The notes beneath the pieces were generated by a model. That model ran no database searches, had not been told where the DNA came from, and was given only the letters and a program-made list of their open reading frames with translations. Positions 25,448 to 34,835 of a stretch of DNA of 64,000 nucleotides are shown here, piece by piece; the stretch's first letter is position 1, and each line of letters begins with the position of its first letter. The DNA lies in NCBI GenBank assembly GCA_029941315.1, contig JAPYQE010000003.1, forward strand, positions 8,433 through 72,432, given 5' to 3'. The stretch comes from GCA-2724215 sp015660315 (GTDB taxonomy: Bacteria > Latescibacterota > UBA2968 > UBA8231). The translations under genes and the position numbers were made by a program.

Positions 25448-26074
25448 ATGCCATCAAAAGTTTTCTCCTCGCCAATCGGCAAGAAGATGGGGATGGCCCT
25501 AACGGGGTTGATCCTCTACGGCTTCTTGATCGGGCATTTGTTGGGGAACCTGCTATTACTCAAGGGAGACGGGGGCCAGGCCTTTAACGCCTACTCAGAA
25601 TTTCTGATCAACCATCCCCTAATAATCCCTGTCGAGCTCTTGCTCGTGGTCGTTTTCCTCTTGCACATCTATCTAGCCGTTAGTGTTACGCGCGAGAACC
25701 GTCGGGCACGTCCCGTCGGCTATCAGGCCACTCAGAGCGTCGGCGGCAGGAACTTTGCCTCATACACCATGATCTACTCGGGCATAATTGTCCTGGTTTT
25801 TCTGGTTTTACATCTCAAAACCTTTAAATACGGCGACAAAGCGGAAGGCACTCTTTACGATCTGGTTTCCGATACGTTTCAACAAACCGAATATCTGGTT
25901 TGGTATGTAATAGCCATGCTGGTTTTGGGGGCTCACCTCTGGCACGCATTTCAGAGTGCATTTCAAACCTTGAGCGTGCGCTCCGATAAGATAAGATCCC
26001 TGGGTCTCATTCTCTGCTTGATCCTGGCTCTTGGCTTTGGCTTCTTGCCCGTGTATCTGGGTCTCCTTAAGTGA
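25448..26074 (+). CDS. sdhC: Succinate dehydrogenase cytochrome b subunit, SdhC b558 type
   Basis: A 208-residue membrane protein with five helices and conserved histidines (GHLLGN, LHIYLA, LHLKTF, AHLWHAF), matching the single-subunit dihaem cytochrome b558 found in Bacillus-, Bacteroidetes- and epsilon-type succinate:quinone oxidoreductases rather than the two-subunit SdhC/SdhD. The ATG at 25448 follows GGAGGTAAG; the frame opens further upstream without conservation. It precedes sdhA by eight bases. Confidence 0.92.
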   Translation: MPSKVFSSPIGKKMGMALTGLILYGFLIGHLLGNLLLLKGDGGQAFNAYSEFLINHPLIIPVELLLVVVFLLHIYLAVSVTRENRRARPVGYQATQSVGGRNFASYTMIYSGIIVLVFLVLHLKTFKYGDKAEGTLYDLVSDTFQQTEYLVWYVIAMLVLGAHLWHAFQSAFQTLSVRSDKIRSLGLILCLILALGFGFLPVYLGLLK

Positions 26075-26082
26075 GGTAAGGC

Positions 26083-27996
26083 ATGGCATTAGACGGACAT
26101 ATTCCTAGCGGTCCGCTAGCGGAAAAGTGGGAAAAGCACCAATTCGAGCTCAAGCTGGTCAACCCAGCCAATAAGCGCAAACACAATGTAATTGTCGTTG
26201 GCACTGGTTTGGCGGGCGCCTCGGCGGCGGCCACTTTGGCCGAACTGGGGTATAATGTCCTCTCCTTTTGTCTCCAGGACTCTCCGCGCCGCGCTCATTC
26301 AATCGCCGCTCAAGGCGGTATCAATGCCGCTAAGAACTATCAGAATGACGGCGACAGCATATATCGACTCTTCTACGACACGATTAAGGGCGGCGACTAC
26401 CGGGCTCGGGAGGCCAATGTCTATCGCCTGGCGCAAATCAGCTCGCATATCATCGACCAATGCGCCGCACAAGGCGTTCCGTTTGCCCGTGAATACGGCG
26501 GCACACTCGCCAACCGCTCCTTTGGCGGTGCCCAGGTTTCGCGCACCTTCTATGCCCGCGGCCAAACCGGCCAACAGCTACTACTCGGCGCTTATAGTGC
26601 CCTGATGCGCCAAGTTGAGATCGGCAAAGTCACGCTCTTGCCGCGGCGGGAGATGCTCGAGCTAGTTATGGTTGACGACAAGGCGCGCGGCATTGTCGTG
26701 CGCAACCTGATCAGCGGTGAGATGGAGCGCTATGTCGCTGACGCCGTTATTATAGCTACTGGCGGCTATGGCAATGCCTTCTTTCTGTCAACCAATGCCA
26801 AGGCCTGCAATGTTACAGCCACTTGGCGAGCCCATAAAAAAGGTGCGTTCTTCGCCAACCCTTCTTTCACCCAGATCCACCCCACTTGCATTCCCGTTTC
26901 GGGCAATTACCAATCCAAACTCACGCTAATGAGCGAAAGCCTGCGCAACGACGGACGCGTTTGGGTACCCAAGGAGCAAGGAGATCAACGCGCACCGGAG
27001 CAAATACCCGCCGACGAGCGCGACTACTATCTGGAGCGCCGCTATCCCAGCTTTGGCAATCTCGTGCCCAGAGATGTCGCTTCAAGAGCTGCTAAGGCCG
27101 TCTGCGATGAGGGGCGGGGTGTCGGATCGTCGGGACGAGCGGTCTACTTAGACTTTGCCGATGCGATTAAGCGCGACGGAGAGCATGTTATCAGCCAAAA
27201 ATACGGTAACCTCTTCGACATGTACCACGAAATCACCAACGAAAATCCCTATCAGACACCGATGCGCATTTATCCGGCCGTCCACTACACGATGGGTGGC
27301 CTGTGGGTAGATTACAATTTAATGAGCAATCTGCCCGGGCTTTTTGTGCTGGGCGAAGCCAACTTCTCCGATCATGGGGCCAATCGTCTAGGCGCAAGTG
27401 CTTTGATGCAAGGCTTGGCGGACGGCTACTTCGTCATCCCCTACACCATCGGTGGCTATATCGCTGCTAATGCTGCCGACGACGTAGGGACGGATCACCC
27501 GGCTTTTGATCAAGCTGAGCAGGCAGCTACCGAACGCATCGACAAACTACTGGCCATCAAGGGCAAGCGCACTGTGGACGATTTTCACCGAGAGCTGGGG
27601 CTTTTGCTTTGGGACCACTGCGGTATGGCGCGCAATGCCGAAGGACTGAGCGGTGCAAAGCAGAAGGTCCGTGAGATCCGCGAAGAGTTCTGGCAGAATG
27701 TGACCATCGCCGGAACGGCTGGCGAATTCAACCAAGTATTAGAACGCGCCGGACGCGTTGCCGACTTTATGGAATTCGCCGAACTGATGATCCACGACGC
27801 CTATGAGCGCAACGAATCCTGTGGCGGCCACTTCCGCGAGGAGTACCAGACCGGAGAAGGAGAAGCCAGACGCAACGACGATGACTTCACCTATGTATCC
27901 GCTTGGGAATTTCAAGGAGTGGGGGCCGATCCTGCCCTGCACAAAGAAGAGCTGGTCTTCGAGAACGTGCATTTGACGCAAAGGAGCTATAAATGA
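26083..27996 (+). CDS. sdhA: Succinate dehydrogenase flavoprotein subunit
   Basis: A 637-residue protein with the dinucleotide-binding VVGTGLAGASAA, the covalent-FAD His in RAHSIAAQGGINAAKN and active-site segments HPTCIPVSG and PAVHYTMGGLWVD. It oxidises succinate to fumarate and reduces FAD. It belongs to the b558-associated group with a long N-terminal leader before the Rossmann motif. The stop overlaps the sdhB start by four bases. Confidence 0.96.
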   Translation: MALDGHIPSGPLAEKWEKHQFELKLVNPANKRKHNVIVVGTGLAGASAAATLAELGYNVLSFCLQDSPRRAHSIAAQGGINAAKNYQNDGDSIYRLFYDTIKGGDYRAREANVYRLAQISSHIIDQCAAQGVPFAREYGGTLANRSFGGAQVSRTFYARGQTGQQLLLGAYSALMRQVEIGKVTLLPRREMLELVMVDDKARGIVVRNLISGEMERYVADAVIIATGGYGNAFFLSTNAKACNVTATWRAHKKGAFFANPSFTQIHPTCIPVSGNYQSKLTLMSESLRNDGRVWVPKEQGDQRAPEQIPADERDYYLERRYPSFGNLVPRDVASRAAKAVCDEGRGVGSSGRAVYLDFADAIKRDGEHVISQKYGNLFDMYHEITNENPYQTPMRIYPAVHYTMGGLWVDYNLMSNLPGLFVLGEANFSDHGANRLGASALMQGLADGYFVIPYTIGGYIAANAADDVGTDHPAFDQAEQAATERIDKLLAIKGKRTVDDFHRELGLLLWDHCGMARNAEGLSGAKQKVREIREEFWQNVTIAGTAGEFNQVLERAGRVADFMEFAELMIHDAYERNESCGGHFREEYQTGEGEARRNDDDFTYVSAWEFQGVGADPALHKEELVFENVHLTQRSYK

Positions 27997-28793
27997 CCGA
28001 GGAACAGAGCCGACGCAAGAGAGATGCCGGCCAAAGCGATTGCCTGAGCTTTACGATAAATATCTGGCGTCAGCAAGGTCTAAACGATAAAGGCCATATG
28101 GTGTCTTATCCGCTCAAACGCGTCCGCCCGGAAATGTCTTTTCTTGAGATGCTTGATGTGCTTAATGGCGAGCTTGAGCGCAAAGGCGAAGAACTGCCCA
28201 TTTCCTTTGACAGTGATTGTCGCGAAGGTATTTGTGGTATGTGCGGCTTGGTCATCAACGGCGTCGCTCATGGACCCGGACACGGCACTACCACCTGCCA
28301 GCTCTATATGCGCAGCTTTGCCGATGGGGCCACTATAACCATCGAGCCTTGGCGAGCTGCTGCTTTCCCCGTGATCAAAGATTTGGTCGTTGATCGCTCT
28401 GCTTTCGACCGCATTATTCAGGCCGGCGGCTATGCTTCGGTAAACTCCGGTTCCGCCCCCGATGCCAACTCGATGTTAGTCTCGCAGGAACTGGCATCCG
28501 AAGCCTTTGATGCAGCGGCCTGTATAGGCTGCGGGGCTTGTGTTGCCTCTTGCAAGAATGCCTCGGCAATGCTTTTTGTCAGCGCCAAGGTCAAACACCT
28601 CAATATTCTACCCCAAGGCCAACCCGAACGTCACAAGCGCACGGCCGCCATGGTCGAAGCGATGCAACAAGAGGGTTTTGGCAACTGCACCAACGAATAC
28701 GAATGCGAAGCCGTCTGCCCTAAGGAAATTGCCGTTGAGCATATCTCCTTTCTCAACCGCGAATATCTCAAGGCTAAGGTGGCAGGTAAATAG
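27993..28793 (+). CDS. sdhB: Succinate dehydrogenase iron-sulfur subunit
   Basis: A 266-residue protein with the plant-type [2Fe-2S] motif (CREGICGMCGL and the distal TTTCQL) and a bacterial ferredoxin domain (CIGCGACVASCKNAS and CEAVCPKEI) for the [4Fe-4S] and [3Fe-4S] centres. It carries electrons from SdhA to the quinone site in SdhC. Last gene of the sdhCAB operon, followed by a strong terminator. Confidence 0.96.
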   Translation: MTEEQSRRKRDAGQSDCLSFTINIWRQQGLNDKGHMVSYPLKRVRPEMSFLEMLDVLNGELERKGEELPISFDSDCREGICGMCGLVINGVAHGPGHGTTTCQLYMRSFADGATITIEPWRAAAFPVIKDLVVDRSAFDRIIQAGGYASVNSGSAPDANSMLVSQELASEAFDAAACIGCGACVASCKNASAMLFVSAKVKHLNILPQGQPERHKRTAAMVEAMQQEGFGNCTNEYECEAVCPKEIAVEHISFLNREYLKAKVAGK

Positions 28794-28837
28794 CCACCAT
28801 TTCGTTCGTTTCGTTATAGTGCGCGAAGCTCCGAAAT

Positions 28838-28880
28838 AAAAAACGGGCCTCACCTGAAAAAGTGAGGCCCGTTTTTTATT
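28838..28880. terminator. Bidirectional terminator between sdhB and rpmA
   Basis: AAACGGGCCTCAC and GTGAGGCCCGTTT form a 13-base perfect stem around a CTGAAAAA loop, with A-run on one side and T-run on the other. It serves two convergent operons. Confidence 0.9.
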
Positions 28881-28899
28881 TCTATTTTGGTGCTAATGC

Positions 28900-29157
28900 T
28901 TACGCAGCGGCGTAGACACTTACCCGCTTGCGCTTTTTGCCAAAGTTTTCAAACTTCACTTGGCCATCAATGGTGGCGAAGAGCGTATCATCGCCACCCT
29001 TCATAACATTAGTACCTGGATGGATCCGCGTCCCACGCTGGCGCACAATAATCGTGCCGGCGTTGACCTTCTCGCCGCCAAAGCGCTTAACGCCCAATCG
29101 CTGAGCATTGCTGTCGCGATTGTTCTTAGAACTGCCGACGCCCTTTTTATGAGCCAT
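28900..29157 (-). CDS. rpmA: 50S ribosomal protein bL27
   Basis: An 85-residue protein of the L27 family: MAHKKGVGSSKNNRDS, followed by the conserved RLGVKRFGG and the RQRGTRIHPG core. The N-terminal tail reaches the peptidyl-transferase centre. Third gene of rng-rplU-rpmA; the N-terminus begins directly with the mature sequence, so there is no cleavable extension as in Firmicutes. Confidence 0.97.
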   Translation of the reverse strand: MAHKKGVGSSKNNRDSNAQRLGVKRFGGEKVNAGTIIVRQRGTRIHPGTNVMKGGDDTLFATIDGQVKFENFGKKRKRVSVYAAA

Positions 29158-29177
29158 GGTATTTAGTCCTTTCGCGC

Positions 29178-29495
29178 TTAGTTCGGGAGAACGATGTTCT
29201 CGACCTGAATCTCAGTATAGTCCTGACGATGGCCGGTGCGCCTACGGTATTTTTTGCGCTTCTTCTTTTTGAAGACAACGATCTTGTCGCCACGACCGTG
29301 GCCAACGACGGTCGCCGAAACGCTAGCACCTTCTAAAGTGGGGCTGCCCACCTTGGTCTCACCTTCACCGGAGACCATCAACACATCGGTAAACTCCTGC
29401 GTGCTGCCCTCTTCGACCTGTAACCGAGGCACGCGCAGACGCTGACCTTTGTCGACCTTAACCTGATGACCGGCAATATTGACAACTGCGTACAT
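29178..29495 (-). CDS. rplU: 50S ribosomal protein bL21
   Basis: A 105-residue protein matching L21 throughout (MYAVVNIAGHQVKVDKG at the N-terminus, KKKKRKKYRRRTGHRQ rRNA-binding loop near the end). It is 20 bases upstream of rpmA and 69 bases downstream of the RNase G gene. Confidence 0.97.
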   Translation of the reverse strand: MYAVVNIAGHQVKVDKGQRLRVPRLQVEEGSTQEFTDVLMVSGEGETKVGSPTLEGASVSATVVGHGRGDKIVVFKKKKRKKYRRRTGHRQDYTEIQVENIVLPN

Positions 29496-29564
29496 AACTT
29501 GAACTCCTAAAACGATTTCTCATTTAGCAAAGAAGGCAAAATATAAGGGTCAGCGTCTCGTCTG

Positions 29565-31088
29565 TCAAACCCTGAATTCGGCTGTTACATCCAAACTGCG
29601 CTTGGTCGAGAAGAAGCGATAATCCTGCGGCCCCAAAGTGGTATCGGTTTCCACCTTAACACGGGCTTTGGTCGCTTTACGCAGTGATTTAAGCCGCTCT
29701 TCCCGATTTGCCAATATATAGGTGGCTACATCCGGATGGACTTTTAGTACATAGCGTTTCTCGCGGGTAGCGGCGTACGATCTTTGCAGCCAGCGTTCGA
29801 TTCTGGTCAGCGTCGTATCCGGTCCCAAAATCCGCCCGGTTCCATTGCAGATTGGACAGGGTTCGCTATGGTCGTGCAATAAATTCGGGCGTACGCGCTG
29901 ACGGGTCATTTCGACTAGGCCAAATTCACTGACATGGGCACTAATAGACACCTTGGCCCGGTCTTTTTTAAATTCATCGATCAAACGCTCAATGATCTTT
30001 CTGCGATTTCGCTCCTCGTTCATATCGATAAAATCGATTACGATGATCCCGCCAACATCGCGCAACTTGAGTTGTCGAGCAATCTCGCGGGCGGCTTCCA
30101 AGTTGGTATTGAGGTTATTCTCCTCTTGATCGTCCGAACCGACATAGCGCGCTGAGTTCACATCAATAAAGGTGCCGGCCTCGGCATAATCAATAACTAA
30201 AGCCCCACCACGACGCATCCACACCGTGCGATTGGCCGCCTTTTCAATCTCTTCTTCGATCTTGAAAGCGTCAAAAATAGGGCGTCGGTCCTTATGATAC
30301 TCAACTCTTTTTCTCAGTTCGGGCGAGACCTGGCGCAAATAGGATGTAATCTCTTTATATAGCTCTTTATCGTCGACGACCAGCCGATCGACATTGTCCG
30401 TAAACAAGTCGCGTATAATACTGGACGTCATGCCCATCTCTTTGTGCGCTTGCGCAGGAGACGTGGCTTTTTTGCTCACCTTAATCAAGCGTTCGTAGTT
30501 TCTCACCAATTGTCTCATATCGCGTTTGAACTCGCGATCACTTTGGTTTTTCCCCTCTGTTCGCACAATCACCGAGTAGCCACTAGGTTTGATTTTTGTG
30601 ACGAGATCGCGCAATCTCTTGCGTTCACTCCAGCTGGCGATTTTGCGTGACACGCCAACCCAGTTACCGCCTGGCACCAATACCATAAATCGACCGGGAA
30701 GCGAAAGCTGAGTCGTAACACGAGCACCTTTGGTGCTAATAGGCTCTTTGGTGACCTGAACCAGCACCTGCTCACCCTTTCTTATCAGGCTTTGAATATT
30801 GGGGAAACTGCGATGACGGGAACGACGGCCACCACGTGAGCCATCGGAATCGGAATTTTCAGCCTCGACCATATCGCGCACTTGAAGGAATGCAGTCCGC
30901 TCATGACCGATTTCTATAAAAGCTGCCTGTAAGCCAGGTAAAACTGCCGTTACAGTACCCTTGTATACATCTCCAACCATCCTCTCGTTCTCTGGTCTTT
31001 CAACCCAGATCTCAGAAAGATGGCCATCTTCCAAAATGGCAATCCTAGACTCGTGGATGCCTTGGTTAATAAAAATTTCTGTTCGCAT
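29565..31088 (-). CDS. rng: Ribonuclease E/G family endoribonuclease
   Basis: A 507-residue RNase G-type protein: an S1-like domain (VGDVYKGTVTAVLPGLQAAFIEIG), the RNase H-like and DNase I-like catalytic core with the metal-binding Asp in IVIDFIDM, and the zinc-link CPICNGTGR. It lacks the long C-terminal degradosome scaffold of RNase E. The ATG at 31088 gives the standard MRTEIFINQG start; a GTG 60 bases upstream is possible but non-conserved. Neighbouring rplU-rpmA is a common arrangement. Confidence 0.93.
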   Translation of the reverse strand: MRTEIFINQGIHESRIAILEDGHLSEIWVERPENERMVGDVYKGTVTAVLPGLQAAFIEIGHERTAFLQVRDMVEAENSDSDGSRGGRRSRHRSFPNIQSLIRKGEQVLVQVTKEPISTKGARVTTQLSLPGRFMVLVPGGNWVGVSRKIASWSERKRLRDLVTKIKPSGYSVIVRTEGKNQSDREFKRDMRQLVRNYERLIKVSKKATSPAQAHKEMGMTSSIIRDLFTDNVDRLVVDDKELYKEITSYLRQVSPELRKRVEYHKDRRPIFDAFKIEEEIEKAANRTVWMRRGGALVIDYAEAGTFIDVNSARYVGSDDQEENNLNTNLEAAREIARQLKLRDVGGIIVIDFIDMNEERNRRKIIERLIDEFKKDRAKVSISAHVSEFGLVEMTRQRVRPNLLHDHSEPCPICNGTGRILGPDTTLTRIERWLQRSYAATREKRYVLKVHPDVATYILANREERLKSLRKATKARVKVETDTTLGPQDYRFFSTKRSLDVTAEFRV

Positions 31089-31244
31089 AATGCGATACCT
31101 ATCTGGTAAGTCATATATTGATGGCCCGATGGCTATATTGCCGGCCACGACTTGGCTTACCTTGCAGGCGCACTTTGATAGGTGAAGGGGCTAGATCTTT
31201 TTCAGGGTGGGAAACACAGATGTGAATACTATAAACAAATTCGT

Positions 31245-31465
31245 CGTCTGAACTCTACCAACTTGGTCAGAAACCTAATTAAGGCCCGTTAGTCACGGTC
31301 CCGACACGTTAAGCGAGTCTGGATCCCGACGGCAAATTCAAGGTAGAGCTGTTAACAGACCTGACGAGACTATGCCCCAAACGGGCCTTAATAGTCCTAA
31401 GTACGACATCTGCGTGGAATTGCTTCTAAAGGAACTCCGCAGAGTTCTTCGCATATTACAACATC
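31245..31465. other. Gene-free region with RNA-like secondary structure
   Basis: The space between rng and the S41 protease gene (31149-31679) has no plausible frame. A 13-base perfect inverted repeat, ATTAAGGCCCGTT at 31278-31290 and AACGGGCCTTAAT at 31380-31392, encloses 89 bases. CTCTACC at 31253-31259 and GGTAGAG at 31342-31348 would pair across it, giving a pseudoknot topology. A further hairpin, GAACTC/GAGTTC, lies near 31431-31447. The strand is unknown and I see no clear promoter. It could be a structured RNA or a decayed element. Confidence 0.4.
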
Positions 31466-31526
31466 AATAAAAATAGCTAAATACGTCTATTTCCGCTCTG
31501 CGGATTCCCGACTGATTAAAACCCTG

Positions 31527-31558
31527 AAAAAGGGACCCTTGACTAAGTGCGTCCCTTT
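31527..31558 (-). terminator. Terminator of the S41 protease transcript
   Basis: On the minus strand AAAGGGAC and GTCCCTTT form an 8-base stem, followed by a T-run. It lies about 120 bases past the S41 stop codon. Confidence 0.7.
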
Positions 31559-31679
31559 GTGAAAAACGTGTGAAAAATTTAAATAGTAATACTTCTATTT
31601 ATAGAAAAGCCAGTAACTTAAGCCCGAATGTCCTTCTATAAACTACTAAAGTGATCCGCCTCAAGCAACCCTTGATCAA

Positions 31680-33539
31680 TTACTTAATTTCTTTATCGAC
31701 AAGTACCTCTAAATAATGATCTTGATTCCCGAGAACCTCGATCGCCTTTGCCAGCTGTTGGTCGTCTTGTAATTCCTCGAGAAGTTGGACCTTTCTTCCC
31801 TTAAAACGCAAGACCAATTCCCGGTGTATCGCATTCCTTATATACGGTTTTAGCTTGTTGCTAAGGGGCTGATTCCATTCTTGCTCAACCGATGCCCGCA
31901 ACTGCCGAATTGATTCTTGTACTTCCTCGCCCCAACCCATGTCTTCGGCAAAACCCTCAATCTCTTCTATTTGGCTCAGTCCCGTTTTTATTTTCACCTC
32001 ATCCTCGTCCGTGCTTTGCGCAAAGTCGATAAAGGCATTAATCATTTCATCATCGACCATCAACAATTCTAAATGGTTCTCAACCCAAGTCGAATCGGTT
32101 GACACATAATCAATGGCAAAATCAAAAAATAGTCGACGGCGTTCCAAGTTTCGGATATAATCGGGGATAAAGGCCGGTTCAATATTGATATCTGGCTTGA
32201 TCCCTCCCCCTCCGAAAACTTCACGCCCCTTCTGAGTATGATATGTTCGGTCCATTAGGGTATCGAGCTGCCCTGCTTCTCTGCTCATCTTTGCTTTGCC
32301 TGCTAAGTCACCTAAGCGGGTCGCTAGAATGTGTTGTGCCGACTCTGAATTTAGATCAAAATGAGCCTGCAATGCAGATAGCGCCCCGTTCACATCACCC
32401 GACCTCAGAATAAGGTCCATGACCAAGAGCGGAGGCAATTCTTTATTGCCCAATGGTATATGCTGCACCGCACCTGCGCCACCGCTTTGGTCTCGATGAA
32501 TACTTCGACCGCTGGGTGAATAATAAAGCGCCGTTGTCAGTTTTAGGGCACTAGATGCCACCTCGTGTAGATCAAATATGGTCTGGACAGATCCCTTGCC
32601 AAACGAAGTTGTCCCAATGATCACCCCCCGATCATTGTCCTGAATGGCTCCTGCGACAATTTCAGAGGCACTTGCGCTACCTTCGTCAATCAAAACGACA
32701 AGAGGCACCTCCCCTGCTATCGGCCGACGTTGGGACCGTCGAACTTCCTCTCGGCGGCCTTCTCGTTCCTTGATCGAAACAATTACCGCGCCTTTGGGCA
32801 GAAACAGATCGGCGACTTGAGTCGCTTGTCGAAGCAAGCCTCCTGGATTTCCTCGTAAGTCCAGTACTAGGGCCCTAACACCAGACAGACTTTTAATCGC
32901 TTTTTCTACTTCGGATGTGGTATGTTCAGAGAAACGCGTCTGGCGCATACTAATATAGCCGATCCCACCTTGCAATTTTTCGGCTAAAACAACGCTTTTG
33001 ATCTTGATAATTTCCCGTTGTATTACAATGGGTTTGGGGGCAGCCCCCAAGCGATGAGCAATCGAAATCTCGACCAAGGTGCCCGGTTCTCCACGCAAGA
33101 CATTAACCACTTCCTCAAGCTGCATACCGAAGGTGCTTTGGCCCTCGACCTCGACAAGTAAATCACCCGGTTTTAAGCCTATTCTATCCGCTGGGGTTCC
33201 TTCTATTGGTGAGATGACTACTGGGTACTGGTCCTTTAAGGCTACAGTAATTCCAAGACCGGCAAACTTACCGGTTGTGTCTTGACGCAGTTGGCGCAGT
33301 CCTTCCTCATTGTAGTACTGGCTATAGGAATCGAGTTGGCTGAGCATGCCCTCGATAGCCGCACCCATAATTTCTTCCTGATTGAGATCTGCGTAGTAAT
33401 TATCGATAATCCGAGAGTAGACTGCGCCAAAACGCTCCCAACTGGCATTGACCTCTGCGTATGGATCTTCCGTCGGCGTTGCACCGACAACCCCACCCCA
33501 TCCATAAAAGCAAAGCAAAGCAATGCATCCGTATCTCAT
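31680..33539 (-). CDS. S41-family C-terminal processing protease
   Basis: A 619-residue exported protein: signal peptide (YGCIALLCFYGWGGVVGA), a PDZ domain (about residues 85-170), and the S41 catalytic core with Ser in LIDEGSASASEIVAGA and Lys in TTSFGKGSVQ. A long helical C-terminal part (about 400-619) goes beyond a minimal CtpA. Such proteases trim or degrade periplasmic proteins. The ATG at 33539 is chosen, with GGAGGAG upstream; it overlaps the last base of the tmk stop, so the two are coupled. Confidence 0.9.
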   Translation of the reverse strand: MRYGCIALLCFYGWGGVVGATPTEDPYAEVNASWERFGAVYSRIIDNYYADLNQEEIMGAAIEGMLSQLDSYSQYYNEEGLRQLRQDTTGKFAGLGITVALKDQYPVVISPIEGTPADRIGLKPGDLLVEVEGQSTFGMQLEEVVNVLRGEPGTLVEISIAHRLGAAPKPIVIQREIIKIKSVVLAEKLQGGIGYISMRQTRFSEHTTSEVEKAIKSLSGVRALVLDLRGNPGGLLRQATQVADLFLPKGAVIVSIKEREGRREEVRRSQRRPIAGEVPLVVLIDEGSASASEIVAGAIQDNDRGVIIGTTSFGKGSVQTIFDLHEVASSALKLTTALYYSPSGRSIHRDQSGGAGAVQHIPLGNKELPPLLVMDLILRSGDVNGALSALQAHFDLNSESAQHILATRLGDLAGKAKMSREAGQLDTLMDRTYHTQKGREVFGGGGIKPDINIEPAFIPDYIRNLERRRLFFDFAIDYVSTDSTWVENHLELLMVDDEMINAFIDFAQSTDEDEVKIKTGLSQIEEIEGFAEDMGWGEEVQESIRQLRASVEQEWNQPLSNKLKPYIRNAIHRELVLRFKGRKVQLLEELQDDQQLAKAIEVLGNQDHYLEVLVDKEIK

Positions 33540-34186
33540 TATTCGTTCTCCTCCGCGGGAAACCAAGGCCATTGCTTGCGCAGCGCATCCCGGATATTAC
33601 CCGCCAGCTGTGCTTCTTTTTGACGTGCATCAAAAACCAAAGCCGTATGATCACCCTTGGCTATTTCTCGATAACCTCGAGCAACTTTCTCCTGCAGACT
33701 CTCTCCTGCCTGTTCTAATCTGTCAACCACTTCTCCCCTCTTGTCACGTCGAGCCTGGGCAACTTCAAGGGGCAAATCCAGGTAAATCGTCCGATCCGGC
33801 ATACACCCGATAACGGCGAGCATATTGACTTGCCTAATCGTATCTAAATCTAGACCACGGCCATAGCCTTGATAAGCAAGAGAGGATGCAATATAACGAT
33901 CACAGATAACAACGTCCCCTCTATCCAAGGCAGGCCGTATTAATTCTTCTACATGCTGAGCGCGACTCGCTGCATAAAGAAAAAGCTCTGCTGTATGTGA
34001 TATGTCGCCCAAAGCCGGGTCGAGAACAAGATCGCGGATCTTTTCTGCCGCGGGTGTTCCACCAGGCTCTCTTGTCAGAATAAACGGAATCCCGGCATGG
34101 CGTAGATAATCCGCCAGCTGATGGCACTGGGTGGTTGTCCCACTGCCATCAATACCTTCAAAAACGATGAAATGACCTTGAGACAC
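33539..34186 (-). CDS. tmk: Thymidylate kinase
   Basis: A 215-residue TMPK: FIVFEGIDGSGTTTQ phosphate-binding loop, the DRY motif in VICDRYIASSLAYQG and a lid with R-x2-K (ARRDKRGE). It makes dTDP from dTMP. The P-loop has Thr17 where most thymidylate kinases have the Walker A Lys; I recall this GTTTQ form in some other bacterial families, so it need not mean loss of function. Start is a GTG with weak ribosome-site; spacing to the upstream gene is 31 bases. Confidence 0.9.
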   Translation of the reverse strand: MSQGHFIVFEGIDGSGTTTQCHQLADYLRHAGIPFILTREPGGTPAAEKIRDLVLDPALGDISHTAELFLYAASRAQHVEELIRPALDRGDVVICDRYIASSLAYQGYGRGLDLDTIRQVNMLAVIGCMPDRTIYLDLPLEVAQARRDKRGEVVDRLEQAGESLQEKVARGYREIAKGDHTALVFDARQKEAQLAGNIRDALRKQWPWFPAEENE

Positions 34187-34217
34187 TAAGAACAGAAGAG
34201 CCCAGAGATCCTAATGA

Positions 34218-34835
34218 TTAGGATTGCTGGACGGAAGCGGGAGGATTGGCAGTAGACTTTAGCCTATTACGGATATGGGCAAGGCGCTCAATAACCGTGT
34301 AGTTAGTGGTTACTGCCAATAAAACTAAAACTAAAACCAGCCCTTGGTGACCAAGTAAACTGGCCAGGGCTAAGGCGGCTAGGCGTTCTGGGCGTTGCAT
34401 AAAACCAACTTTACAATCTTCTCCCAACCCCTCTGCCCTCGCCCTTACATAACTAACCATTAACGAACCAGTAATTGCAAAGAACAGAATCCCGGTCACG
34501 ACCCACTCATCGCGCCCTATCAAATAAGCGCCGATTCCAAAGTATATGAAAATCTCGGAATATCGATCTGTTGTCGAATCTAACAGCGCGCCGAATTTAG
34601 TTTCTTTACGCCCCTCTCGCGCGACTTGCCCATCGAGTATATCGCATAGGCCTGCAACCATCATGATAAGGGCGCCCCAGTGAAGGTAGCCCTTAGCAAA
34701 GGCCGCTGTTGCTCCAAGGTTCATAACTAAGCCCATTAGCGTTAGCCAATCGGGTTTGAAACCAAGGCGAATAAATAAGTGGGCCAAGGGTCTCAGGATC
34801 GCCAGGAACCACTTTTTTAGATATTTATCTAACAC
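34218..34835 (-). CDS. CDP-alcohol phosphatidyltransferase family membrane enzyme
   Basis: A 205-residue membrane protein with the family signature CDILDGQVAR-x8-G-x3-D-x3-D (residues about 65-92) that binds CDP-diacylglycerol and metal. The SYVRARAEGLG segment after it is like phosphatidylinositol-phosphate-synthase-related members. It makes a phospholipid head group, but which one is not decidable. It occupies the position beside rsmG where parA and parB sit in many bacteria. Confidence 0.85.
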   Translation of the reverse strand: MLDKYLKKWFLAILRPLAHLFIRLGFKPDWLTLMGLVMNLGATAAFAKGYLHWGALIMMVAGLCDILDGQVAREGRKETKFGALLDSTTDRYSEIFIYFGIGAYLIGRDEWVVTGILFFAITGSLMVSYVRARAEGLGEDCKVGFMQRPERLAALALASLLGHQGLVLVLVLLAVTTNYTVIERLAHIRNRLKSTANPPASVQQS

